Source of the DNA: Fusobacterium sp. FSA-380-WT-3A
GTDB taxonomy: Bacteria; Fusobacteriota; Fusobacteriia; Fusobacteriales; Fusobacteriaceae
Assembly: GCF_012843705.1 (NCBI RefSeq)
Contig: NZ_JABAFQ010000005.1
Location: 1 to 64,000, forward strand
Reading direction: 5' to 3'
DNA: 64,000 nucleotides
The position numbers and the translations under genes were made by a program. Positions 17,220 to 25,129 of this stretch are shown piece by piece. A model generated the notes under the pieces. The model was given only the letters and a program-made list of their open reading frames with translations. It was not told the DNA's origin and did not search any database. Position 1 is the first letter of the stretch, and each line of letters starts with the position of its first letter.

Positions 17220-18651
17220 ATCTTTTATAATATTTTTGATTTTTACTTGTTACAATTTCTGGAATAGTTAAACCAAGTTTTCCTTCTTTAATCAAAGGTT
17301 CTATATATTTTGAATAAGCATAAGTTGTTGTCTTTACTCCTAGTAATTCAGCTATCTCTTTTCTACTTTTCGGCTCTTTACAAAAGTTTAAAATTTTATC
17401 CTCAATAGAATTCGTTCCCTCTTCTCCAATCTCTTTATTATATAATATAACAATAAATTCATTTCTATTTTCTTTAAATACAGGTTCTGGTAATCCCCAT
17501 TCTTTCATCTCTAATCTTATTGTAGGTATTCCTGAATAACGATTTTCTGTTTTATTTAAACTTTCAGCCATTGTAGCAAGAGTTGGATTTCTTAAATCAG
17601 GTCTAATTTTACCTAATTGTTCAACTGTCATTCTTCCATAAAGTCCACCAGGACTATGAATCTCTAATCTATCTTTAAAAAAGTTTATTTGAATAGGAGT
17701 TCCTTCAGTATGAACACTATAGTCCCTATGAATAAGAGCATTCAAAATAGCTTCTCTTATGGCATTTAGTGGATATTCACTTTTATCTTTTCTCGCTCCT
17801 GTTCCACTATCAATAATAGTTTTAATTTTCATGTTTCTTTTACAAAACATTAAAGCTTCCTCTAACATTTCTGAAATAGTTCCCTCTATCCTTTTATTAT
17901 CTAAAAATCTTTCATTATTATCTCCTAATTCTCCTATCTCATTCCCTGGAATAACAATAGCAGTTATTCCTAACTGTGGAAAAATTCCTTGAGGATATAA
18001 ACAAAAATTCATAACAGAAGCTAAAGTAAATTTTCCATTTCTTTTTATTCCTAACATTTCATAGGCTTGTTCATTATCCAACCTTGCAAATTTAGGTTTC
18101 TCTACTTTTTTATTTAAGAGATATCTCTCTATTTCTAGCATATCCATATTAGAATTAGTCGCTCTTTCAACTTCCCTTTCATCATCATGAACATGTTTTT
18201 TAAAAGCTTCAAAACTGTATATCTCATAATCAGTCATTGGTAAATCAGCATCTCCAACTCTTATATATGAACCTTTTATTTTTCCAGCACCTTTATAATA
18301 ACAAGGTCTTTGAGTTAATTCAATTCCTGGTACTTCAAAAGAACAAATATTTACTCCTTCAAATTCTGTTGAAGTAAATACTCCTCTTACAGCTGGTTCC
18401 ATCTGATTACATTGTTCAGTTATACATTTTTGTAAATCTTGTACATCATAAACACCAACTGCTTTAAATTCATTTTTTTCTTCTAATCCAAAAATTATAA
18501 TTCCTCCATTATCCTGATTAGAAAAACTTGAAAGAGTATCATATAATCTTTTTGGACAACCTTTATTTGCTGTTTTTACCTCTATATTTTGTCCTTCTGC
18601 TTTATTTTTATTTATATTTTTAATCAATTTTATTAATTCTTCTACTAACAT
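17218..18651 (-). CDS. AlbA_2 / RecG-like ATP-binding DNA-binding regulator
   Basis: A 477-residue protein of the COG2865 type. The N-terminal AlbA_2 (Schlafen-like) domain covers about residues 15-140 (EVKTANKGCPKRLYDTLSSF, GGIIIFGLEE). A HATPase_c_4-type domain lies in the second half (LNAIREAILNALIHRDYS near 300, then DRLEIHSPGGL and RNPTLATMAESL), and a winged helix lies at the C terminus (SRKEIAELLGVKTTTYAYSKYIEPL). These proteins are predicted DNA-associated regulators, often found in mobile regions; their activity is poorly known. The frame is complete. A shorter relative lies at 22206-22685. Confidence 0.85.
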   Translation of the reverse strand: MLVEELIKLIKNINKNKAEGQNIEVKTANKGCPKRLYDTLSSFSNQDNGGIIIFGLEEKNEFKAVGVYDVQDLQKCITEQCNQMEPAVRGVFTSTEFEGVNICSFEVPGIELTQRPCYYKGAGKIKGSYIRVGDADLPMTDYEIYSFEAFKKHVHDDEREVERATNSNMDMLEIERYLLNKKVEKPKFARLDNEQAYEMLGIKRNGKFTLASVMNFCLYPQGIFPQLGITAIVIPGNEIGELGDNNERFLDNKRIEGTISEMLEEALMFCKRNMKIKTIIDSGTGARKDKSEYPLNAIREAILNALIHRDYSVHTEGTPIQINFFKDRLEIHSPGGLYGRMTVEQLGKIRPDLRNPTLATMAESLNKTENRYSGIPTIRLEMKEWGLPEPVFKENRNEFIVILYNKEIGEEGTNSIEDKILNFCKEPKSRKEIAELLGVKTTTYAYSKYIEPLIKEGKLGLTIPEIVTSKNQKYYKR

Positions 18652-18831
18652 TTAATATTTCACCTCATTCGTTTTAATATATTTTATCATATTTTTATAT
18701 TTTTTAATAGTTTTTTATAAAAATTTAATAGTTTTTAAAATTCATTTAATATTTTTATCAAAAACTTCTAATTTTTTTATAAAAACTATAAACAAGGTTA
18801 CTTTTTAATAAAAAGTTTTATAACTTTAGAA

Positions 18832-19362
18832 TTACTTTTCTGTATTATATTCTTTATATTCATTTTTTAATATATCATTAGAAATTTTATCCAATAATTC
18901 TTCAAAAGTTACCCAATTTAAAATTAACTTATCTAAATTCTTTTCAACTATCTCTCTATATTTACTCTTTTTCTCAACTCCTTTTTCATCATTAAAAGGT
19001 ATTATTCCCAACTCCTTAATTAAATCAAGTTCTCTTAAAAAAGTTCCCTTTATGTTTCCCTTATATTCAAAATATTTACAAGAATAAAACCTTGTATTAA
19101 GTCTTAATTCATAGTGTTTCTTATATAATTCTGGAGTTATTAGAGTAACAAATATATTTCCTTTAAAATCTTCTCCAGCAAAGATTAAGGCATTTTCTAT
19201 TACTCTTTGAAGTTGATTTCTGATAGAACATTTACTTACTCCAACAGATAAATCACTTTTCCATTTAGCCTCACAAAATACAAAATCTTGTTCTTCATTA
19301 GTTGCATCTAATTCTATCCCTGATTCTGTATTTCCTCTTCTCTTTATACTCCCTGTAGCCAA
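18832..19362 (-). pseudogene. PD-(D/E)XK-type nuclease-like protein, probably 5'-truncated
   Basis: 176 codons from a TTG. The frame is open further upstream to about 19430 without an ATG, and the upstream residues (IGIEAQPLTHRENEGNTYLDLATGS) look like real protein, so the original N terminus is missing. The GIELDA and later FCEAKWKSDLS segments resemble the D...ExK core of restriction-endonuclease-like folds. Residues after about 60 (RNQLQRVIENALIFAG, IFVTLITPELY) continue the fold. The chimeric small gene at 19424-19672 may have captured the lost front. Function as an island nuclease is inference. Confidence 0.6.
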
Positions 19363-19423
19363 ATCAAGATAAGTATTTCCTTCATTTTCTCTATGAGTTA
19401 ATGGTTGTGCTTCTATTCCTATC

Positions 19424-19672
19424 TTAATAATAATTAGTTTCTTTCCTAGTCAATAATTGATATAGGTCATTCAACTTATTTTCTTTAATATATTGCTCCA
19501 CTATTTTTAATACTAATAATTGCTCATCTGCTCCCTTTAATTCCTTACTTGCTCTATCCAAAAATTTTCTATTTCCTAATACTTCTATATCCCAATACAA
19601 TTTTTCACAAATAGAATTAAATTCTTTTTTAACTTCTTCATCAGTTTTTATTATTAAATCAACTTGTGCCAT
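19424..19672 (-). CDS. Chimeric small protein with RelB/DinJ-like N terminus
   Basis: 82 residues with AGGAG before the ATG. Residues 1-25 (MAQVDLIIKTDEEVKKEFNSICEKL) match the opening of RelB/DinJ antitoxins, but the usual continuation (LGLDMSTAINIF type) is absent. From about residue 26 the sequence is unrelated and helical (WDIEVLGNRKFLDRASKELKGADEQ) and runs into the nuclease-like gene's upstream frame. No RelE/YafQ toxin gene follows. The likeliest origin is a deletion that fused an antitoxin start to the front of the neighbouring nuclease-like gene, so a working antitoxin is doubtful. Confidence 0.55.
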   Translation of the reverse strand: MAQVDLIIKTDEEVKKEFNSICEKLYWDIEVLGNRKFLDRASKELKGADEQLLVLKIVEQYIKENKLNDLYQLLTRKETNYY

Positions 19673-19760
19673 CTAATCACTCCTCTACAATTTGATAATA
19701 ATATTATACTATTTTATACAGATAAAATAATAATTAATCTTTAATTTTCTATTGTAATAT

Positions 19761-19790
19761 AAAAAGCTCGAAATTTCTCCCGAGCTTTTT
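19761..19790. terminator. Terminator downstream of the autotransporter
   Basis: AAAAAGCTCG (19761-19770) and CGAGCTTTTT (19781-19790) around a ten-base loop. On the minus strand it ends the autotransporter transcript; the flanking A and T runs would allow use on both strands. Confidence 0.88.
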
Positions 19791-19821
19791 TATAAATTAT
19801 TACTATAACTATTACTTTATT

Positions 19822-22104
19822 TTAGAATTCATATCTAAATCCTAAATTTCCTTGCCAATTTGTTTGTACCTCTGCACTTCCTGTTCTTTCAAAGTCTACA
19901 TATAGATTTAGATTTTCTAGTACTCTATAGTTTGCTCCTATTCCATATTCTATCCAACTATCTCCTAAATCTTCTGTTATTGTTTTTCCATTTATTGTTG
20001 TATCTAATTCTCCAGCAAATTCTTTTACTCCAGCTACTCTGACATATACATTTCCTTTATCAAAATTATATCCTAAAGCTGTTCCTACTCTTCCTTCTGC
20101 TGTATAAATTGTATCTTGCTCTACATTTAATCCTGAACTTGTTCTATAATCTTCTGCTCCTAATCTTCCTAAACTCATTTCTACGCTTGGTTCAATGAAG
20201 AATCCTTTTGTTAAGTTAAATCTTCTTCCATATTCTGTACTTAAGCTCATTCCAAATGTATGGTAATCTCCTGATGAATTTATTCCACTTAAACTTGTTA
20301 CATCATATTTATTTTCTAAACGACTTACTTTAAAGATTACATCTACATAATCTCCATTATTTCCTAACCAAGTTCCATAGATTCCACCACCTACTGCTGT
20401 ATTATCTCCTGTTACATATGAGTTATGAGAATAATCTGTATCTCCTTGAGTATAGCTTACTAAATATCCTATAAATCCTGTACCATTGTCAGTTGAATAT
20501 TTTTTATCATATCCTACTTGATATGTTTGATATTTATTTTCATATCCTTTGTTGTATTCACTTTCTCCAGCATAAACTCTAGCCCAAACTCCTTCGTTTC
20601 CTGTAGAATTTCTTAATTCTCCCATTCTTTTATTTAAAGAATTCATCTCTTGTTTCCAAGCTATATATGTATTAGTTGATAGTGCTTGTAAACCATCCAT
20701 TGTAGTTGTTGTTTTATTTTGTTTTATTGTAGAAGTATTTAACTCTCCATTTTCTCCTAAATTTCCTGTGATAGCTCCTTCTGTTAGTCCTTCTTCTACT
20801 CTTACAGTTGTATCAATAGATTTTATTCCTTCTCCTGTAATATTTCCTGATAATTTTCCTAAATTTCCATTTATATCATTTGCAATATCATCAGCAGTTA
20901 TTCCTGTAAAGTTTACATCTAAAGAAGTTCCTTCTGTTGCTTTATCTATATTAAATATTCCAGCATCAAATCCATTATCTGTAACAGAAGTTTTAATATT
21001 AACAGTTCCACCATTTCCAACTATTTCATCTATTTGAACTGTATGACCATTTCCACCATTAATATTTATTATTCCATCATTAAAAGTTAATTTATTTACA
21101 AAACTATTAGCATCTGTTGTCCATTGAGCTCCATTAGAAAGTCCTAATTGCATTCCTGTAACTTTATCTTTTTCTTCAGGTATATTTTCTATATCTGATG
21201 TTTTCATTATATTTCCATTAAAATAAGAGTCTGAATTTGACAAATTAATTATTACATTTGCATCTCTAGTTGTTTGAGAAGTCTTATCATTATAAGAGAA
21301 TACAATATCTCCATTTAATTTAACTGTATTCTTCTCATCTTTATTTATTATTGTAGTAGCCCCTCCTCTTGTTTCTATAACATTTTCTGCATTTATCTCT
21401 AAATTTCCATTTACTTCTACTTTAGCTTGTGAAAAAGCTGCTATTCCTATTGAAGATGCTTCTTTTTCATTTTTCATATTAGAAGTAACATTTATTACTG
21501 TATTTTCAGAATTTATAACTAAATGAGCTCGAGTATCTTCTTCTGACTTAGTTGTAGTATTTTGAACCAATATTCCTGTTGAATAATATCCATCACTATG
21601 AGTTGTTATTGTTAAATTTTTAGAATTTATTTCTAGATAACTTTTTTTATTTTCACTATTATTTGTTGGTAGTTCATCTCTTACTTTAATCCCCATAGCC
21701 CATCCTGTAGTAGCATTTGATGTTATATTTATGTTCTTTGTTTCTTTTCCACCAAGAATTAAAGTTCCCCCATTCTTTTTTCCTTCATTTAATTTAATTG
21801 AAGATACATGAACACAAGGAGTCCCTGCTGATTGATTTGTTCCACCTTCTCTACTTATATTTATATTTTCACTTTGAATTTCTACTTTTCCTCCATCAGT
21901 AACAGAAATTGCCATATCATTATTTTTATTAATATTTAAATCCTTCTCCGTTATTATTTGAGTATTATTTTCTCCCTCTACAATTATAGAATCCTGTGAA
22001 AAAGAAATTGTTCCTGTTATCATAAAAGCAACCATCATTCCTAAAGTTACCTTTACTTTTCTTTTTAACCATCTTTTTAAATTTTTTTCATCAGTATTTC
22101 TCAT
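19822..22104 (-). CDS. Type Va autotransporter
   Basis: 760 residues. The N terminus has an extended signal peptide (basic, then a hydrophobic core near VTLGMMVAFMITGTISFS, cleavage expected about residue 36). A passenger of about 430 residues follows, rich in N, T, S, I and G with repeated beta-strand-like turns (right-handed helix type). The C-terminal barrel of about 280 residues starts near GVWARVYAGE and ends in GNLGFRYEF, with the terminal phenylalanine needed for outer-membrane assembly. Short for Fusobacterium autotransporters, which often exceed 1000 residues. It lies inside the decayed island yet is intact. Adhesion or surface function is family-level inference. Confidence 0.88.
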   Translation of the reverse strand: MRNTDEKNLKRWLKRKVKVTLGMMVAFMITGTISFSQDSIIVEGENNTQIITEKDLNINKNNDMAISVTDGGKVEIQSENINISREGGTNQSAGTPCVHVSSIKLNEGKKNGGTLILGGKETKNINITSNATTGWAMGIKVRDELPTNNSENKKSYLEINSKNLTITTHSDGYYSTGILVQNTTTKSEEDTRAHLVINSENTVINVTSNMKNEKEASSIGIAAFSQAKVEVNGNLEINAENVIETRGGATTIINKDEKNTVKLNGDIVFSYNDKTSQTTRDANVIINLSNSDSYFNGNIMKTSDIENIPEEKDKVTGMQLGLSNGAQWTTDANSFVNKLTFNDGIININGGNGHTVQIDEIVGNGGTVNIKTSVTDNGFDAGIFNIDKATEGTSLDVNFTGITADDIANDINGNLGKLSGNITGEGIKSIDTTVRVEEGLTEGAITGNLGENGELNTSTIKQNKTTTTMDGLQALSTNTYIAWKQEMNSLNKRMGELRNSTGNEGVWARVYAGESEYNKGYENKYQTYQVGYDKKYSTDNGTGFIGYLVSYTQGDTDYSHNSYVTGDNTAVGGGIYGTWLGNNGDYVDVIFKVSRLENKYDVTSLSGINSSGDYHTFGMSLSTEYGRRFNLTKGFFIEPSVEMSLGRLGAEDYRTSSGLNVEQDTIYTAEGRVGTALGYNFDKGNVYVRVAGVKEFAGELDTTINGKTITEDLGDSWIEYGIGANYRVLENLNLYVDFERTGSAEVQTNWQGNLGFRYEF

Positions 22105-22205
22105 AATTTAACCCTCTCCTTTGTTAAAATTATAAAAACATCAAAATTTAATACTTTTATATTTTGAGTATACTTCAAAAAAAATAAAAAATCAATACTC
22201 ATTAA

Positions 22206-22685
22206 CTATTTTATTACTTTCTTATATCTTATATTTCTTCCCTCTCTTATTTTTTCTATAAGTCCTAGTTCTAACATTTCCTTTAAATTTTTTATTACTC
22301 CACTACTTGTTAATCCTATTAGTGCTTGTAATTCCTCATTTGTTATAGTTCCTTTTTCATCTAATATATCTAATATTTTTCTATAAGTTTTCTTTATTTT
22401 AATTCCATTTATTGTATAACTTATCTTTGATAATGTTATTCTATATACTCCACCTAGTGATTCTATTGTAGGTTTTAACTTATATTCTTTGTATTCTCTA
22501 AGTATTTTCTCTATCCCTTTACCTGTTCTACTTGTAATTCCTAAATATCTAAAAACTTCCATTATCTCATCATTTCTACAAACTGATATTCCTAGAGTTA
22601 ATCCTTTAGGAGAAATATTACTTGGTATCTCTCCTAAAGATATTATCTCTATTCTATCATTATATATTTTAACTATAGTATCCAC
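22206..22685 (-). pseudogene. C-terminal fragment of an AlbA_2 / RecG-like protein
   Basis: 159 codons corresponding only to the end of the ATP-binding domain (NDRIEIISLGEIPSN, then RNDEIMEVFRYLGI and TGKGIEKILREY) and the winged helix (GTITNEELQALIGLTSSGVIKNL). The AlbA_2 domain and the front of the ATPase domain are missing, and the sequence upstream (22690 onward) belongs to the integrase remnant, so the gene is 5'-truncated. It is a different lineage from 17218-18651. Confidence 0.7.
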
Positions 22686-22794
22686 TTTAACTGTATAATC
22701 CTTCTAAACAACCTATAACTATACTTTTAGATATTGAAGCTATCAATTTTATATTTGAAAAATATTAAAACTTCCCTAATTCTAAATTTACTCT

Positions 22795-23372
22795 AGTTGG
22801 TAATACAGCAGTACAATTTGAAAAATTAAAATTTAAAGAAATTTCAGATAAATGGTTCAATGAGCATAGTAAAAATTTATCTGATGGAACTTTAAAATCT
22901 TATAAATTACTATATGAGAGTTATATAAAAGACCTTGATCCTTTAGTATTCTCAAAAATAAAACTTATTAATTTACAAGAACATATTGATAAAGTTAGAA
23001 AAAAATGGAATTATAACAGGTTCAAAAACAGAAGCAGGAAGAGATAGATTCATTCCTATCAATGAAAAAATACTTCCTTTCATAAAGAATAGAATGGAAA
23101 ATAAAACAGAATATTTCTTAATAACTAATAGATTTAAACCTTATACTTATACAGGTTATAGAAAAATATTTGTAAATACCTTATATCAACTAAAAATTGA
23201 AAAACATACTATCCATGATTGTAGACATACTACAGCTACCTTATTATCAAATGCAGGTGCAAACCCTACAGCAATAAAAAATATCTTAGGGCATAGTGAC
23301 TACAAAATAACTGAAAAAATATATACTCATAAAGATGAGGAAGAATTGTCAAAAGCTATAAATATGATGTAG
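22795..23372 (+). pseudogene. Broken tyrosine recombinase (island integrase)
   Basis: Two frames together form an integrase. The first (about 22795-23010) encodes the core-binding SAM-like domain (LKFKEISDKWFNEHSKNLS, then TLKSYKLLYESYI). The second, open at 22986-23372, encodes the end of the catalytic domain: HDCRHTTATLL with H and R of the HxxR box, LGHSDYKITEKIYTH with the next H/W-position histidine and the tyrosine nucleophile. About 100 residues between them, including the first catalytic arginine, are missing, and the frame shifts at the join. The gene ends about 90 bp from att copy C, the usual position for an integrase, but it cannot be active. Confidence 0.82.
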
Positions 23373-23462
23373 AAAAAATAGTAAGAAAAGCTAGTAAAAT
23401 AGCCTTTCTTACTATTTTTATTTTGTTGGCTACGTGTTGTCTTTTTGTCACCTACCACCACA

Positions 23463-23578
23463 AAAAAAGGGTATTTTTTAGGTATTTTTTTATTTTTATA
23501 AAGTAAAAAAGCCCTGTAAATACAAGGCTTTTGATGTTCTTTGTTAAAAGAATTACTTTGTTTCGTAAACAGAAACTT
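23463..23578. repeat. rpmA 3' end and terminator, copy C (att site at the functional gene)
   Basis: The 116-bp reference copy. 23553-23578 are the last codons of functional rpmA; the remainder is its downstream region with the terminator. Copies A and B lie 19.3 and 8.5 kb to the left in the same orientation. The left flank ACCTACCACCAC is shared with copy B. An integrase remnant ends just to the left. This supports rpmA's 3' end as the chromosomal attachment site. Confidence 0.8.
23507..23532 (-). terminator. rplU-prp-rpmA terminator
   Basis: AAAAGCC ... GGCTTTT with CTGTA / TACA inside; one stem position is mismatched here (ACAAGG), whereas copy A (4180-4206 region) has a perfect stem. T-rich sequence follows on the minus strand. 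It lies 20 bases past the rpmA stop and inside the att repeat. Confidence 0.8.
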
Positions 23579-23837
23579 GTTTCTTATCTCTTCCTAATCT
23601 TTCGAATTTTACATATCCGTCGATTAATGCAAATAATGTATGGTCTTTACCTTCTCCCATATTTGCACCTGCGTGGAATTGATTTCCTCTTTGTCTAACT
23701 ATGATGTTTCCAGCTTTAACAGCTTCTCCATCATATTTTTTAACTCCAAGGTATTTAGGATTAGAATCTCTTCCGTTTTTAACAGAACCTTGTCCTTTTT
23801 TATGTGCAAATAATTGTATATTTAATGTAAATAACAT
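23553..23837 (-). CDS. rpmA: 50S ribosomal protein bL27 with cleavable N-terminal extension
   Basis: 94 residues. After an extension [10 protein letters not shown], the mature protein begins [15 protein letters not shown], whose N-terminal tail reaches the peptidyl transferase centre. In Firmicutes and Fusobacteria this extension is removed by the protease Prp after the FF/LF position, and prp is the gene just upstream, with no spacing between them. The core GNIIVRQRG and [17 protein letters not shown] are invariant L27 features. Its 3' end is duplicated twice in the window as an attachment site; integration leaves the coding sequence intact. Confidence 0.97.
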   Translation of the reverse strand: MLFTLNIQLFAHKKGQGSVKNGRDSNPKYLGVKKYDGEAVKAGNIIVRQRGNQFHAGANMGEGKDHTLFALIDGYVKFERLGRDKKQVSVYETK

Positions 23838-24173
23838 CTAATTTTCCTCCTTCTCTACAAGCTTTATATTTTTCGGATATTCTTTGGCTAATCCTCTAAG
23901 GATTACTACCATGCTTTCTAAAAGAGTATGCACTTCTCTTTCTTTTCCTTTTAAATTCATACCGTCAAGGTCGACACATATGAAACCATCAGAATTTATT
24001 TCAAATCTTGGATAAATATCTAACACATCTTGAAATCCAGCAAGAGGCATTTGTAATGCAGTAGATAAAGCTGCACAAACTATATCATATCCATATTCTT
24101 CATATTCTGAATGTCCAGTAGCTTGATATTTTACTATGCTACCTTTTTTTCTAATAACTTCAATCTTTGTCAT
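23838..24173 (-). CDS. prp: Ribosomal-processing cysteine protease Prp
   Basis: 111 residues of the Prp/YsxB family. The catalytic histidine is H21 (GHSEY) and the catalytic cysteine C33 ([11 protein letters not shown]), twelve residues apart as in characterised Prp. It cleaves the N-terminal extension of bL27, encoded by the next gene. Position between rplU and rpmA is the standard order in organisms with the extended bL27. Confidence 0.95.
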   Translation of the reverse strand: MTKIEVIRKKGSIVKYQATGHSEYEEYGYDIVCAALSTALQMPLAGFQDVLDIYPRFEINSDGFICVDLDGMNLKGKEREVHTLLESMVVILRGLAKEYPKNIKLVEKEEN

Positions 24174-24180
24174 AATTTAA

Positions 24181-24492
24181 TTATGCATTGATTGCTGTAA
24201 CTTTAATTTCAGTGAAAAGTTGTCTATGACCTTTTTTTCTGTGGTTTCCTGTTTTTGGCTTGTATTTGAAGTTAATAACTTTTGCACCTTTTCCTTGGTT
24301 TAAAACTTCCACTAGAACTTTTGCTCCTTCAACTACTGGAGTTCCAACTTTAACGTCATCTCCGTTAGCTACTAATAGAACATCTGTTAATTCTACTGTT
24401 TGATTAACTTCAGCATTAAGCTTCTCAACTCTTAAAACATCACCTTCTGCAACTTTGTACTGTTTACCACCAGTTTTTATAACTGCGTACAT
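24181..24492 (-). CDS. rplU: 50S ribosomal protein bL21
   Basis: 103 residues, full length. [18 protein letters not shown] at the start and [16 protein letters not shown] near the end are family signatures; bL21 binds 23S rRNA domain I. First gene of rplU-prp-rpmA. The Shine-Dalgarno GGAGGTG precedes the ATG at good distance. Confidence 0.97.
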   Translation of the reverse strand: MYAVIKTGGKQYKVAEGDVLRVEKLNAEVNQTVELTDVLLVANGDDVKVGTPVVEGAKVLVEVLNQGKGAKVINFKYKPKTGNHRKKGHRQLFTEIKVTAINA

Positions 24493-24593
24493 ATAAGCAC
24501 CTCCAAAAGTATATATTTGTCGCTAGTTTAGGTTGCTGAATACCTTTCCTATGCGTACTTGATTAGTATATCATTTTTTCTTAGAAAAATCAA
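24493..24593 (-). promoter_or_regulatory. Promoter and leader of the rplU operon
   Basis: On the minus strand TTGATT (24588-24593), a 17-base spacer and TATACT (24565-24570) give a good sigma-70 promoter, with transcription starting near 24558. The transcript then has a leader of roughly 65 bases that is less AT-rich than its surroundings (AAGGTATTCAGCAACCTAAA, AGCGACAAATATA) and ends at GGAGGTG. bL21 leaders that regulate the operon are known in Firmicutes; whether this leader folds the same way is not established. Confidence 0.6.
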
Positions 24594-24601
24594 TAGTTTT
24601 T

Positions 24602-25108
24602 TTATTTTATTATATAGTTTTTATTTCTTAATTCCTCTTCAATATAATCCAAATCTTTTTCAGAAGAAGCTCTTATAGTATGAAAATGATTTCCAGAAGT
24701 TAAATTTTTTAGTGGTTTAGATGCCCCCTCTTCTATTTTTTTTAAGAATTCTTTTACATCTTTTCTTGATTTTATATTTAATTCAGCTTTTAAATTTCCA
24801 TAAACCTCATGATTTATAAAGACATCTATAACTTCTCCACCTAAATCTACAATTAAATTTAACTCATCTTCTATATTTTCATCATTATGAGAAACTTCCA
24901 CAACTCTTTCAAAATATACAGGCTCTTGTAGCAAATATCCTCTTGCTGTAGAAATTATATCATGTCCTTTGGCTCTTAAAAGGGCTATATCTTGAACAAT
25001 TACTTGTCTACTAACTGAAAAAGTTTCTGAAAAAAAACCACCTGATGTAGGTTTAGAATTTTTCTTTAAAGTTTCTAATATTTTTTCTCTTCTTTCTTCT
25101 CCTAACAT
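24602..25108 (-). CDS. niaR: NiaR-type transcriptional repressor (HTH_11 plus 3H domain)
   Basis: 168 residues. An N-terminal winged helix (about 6-55, with SGGFFSETFSVSRQVIVQDIALLR) is followed by a 3H domain (about 75-165) with its histidines in VEVSHND, FINHEVYG and SGNHFHTI, which bind metal. NiaR represses NAD synthesis and niacin uptake genes when niacin is present. No nad or niacin transport gene is adjacent, so its targets are elsewhere or it regulates itself. Other 3H regulators exist; niacin as ligand is family-level. Confidence 0.8.
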   Translation of the reverse strand: MLGEERREKILETLKKNSKPTSGGFFSETFSVSRQVIVQDIALLRAKGHDIISTARGYLLQEPVYFERVVEVSHNDENIEDELNLIVDLGGEVIDVFINHEVYGNLKAELNIKSRKDVKEFLKKIEEGASKPLKNLTSGNHFHTIRASSEKDLDYIEEELRNKNYIIK

Positions 25109-25129
25109 TTTTCCCTCTTTTAAACTATA

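Noticed and set aside
19424-19672. Complete RelBE-type toxin-antitoxin pair
   Set aside because: Only the first 25 residues fit RelB/DinJ and no toxin frame is adjacent.
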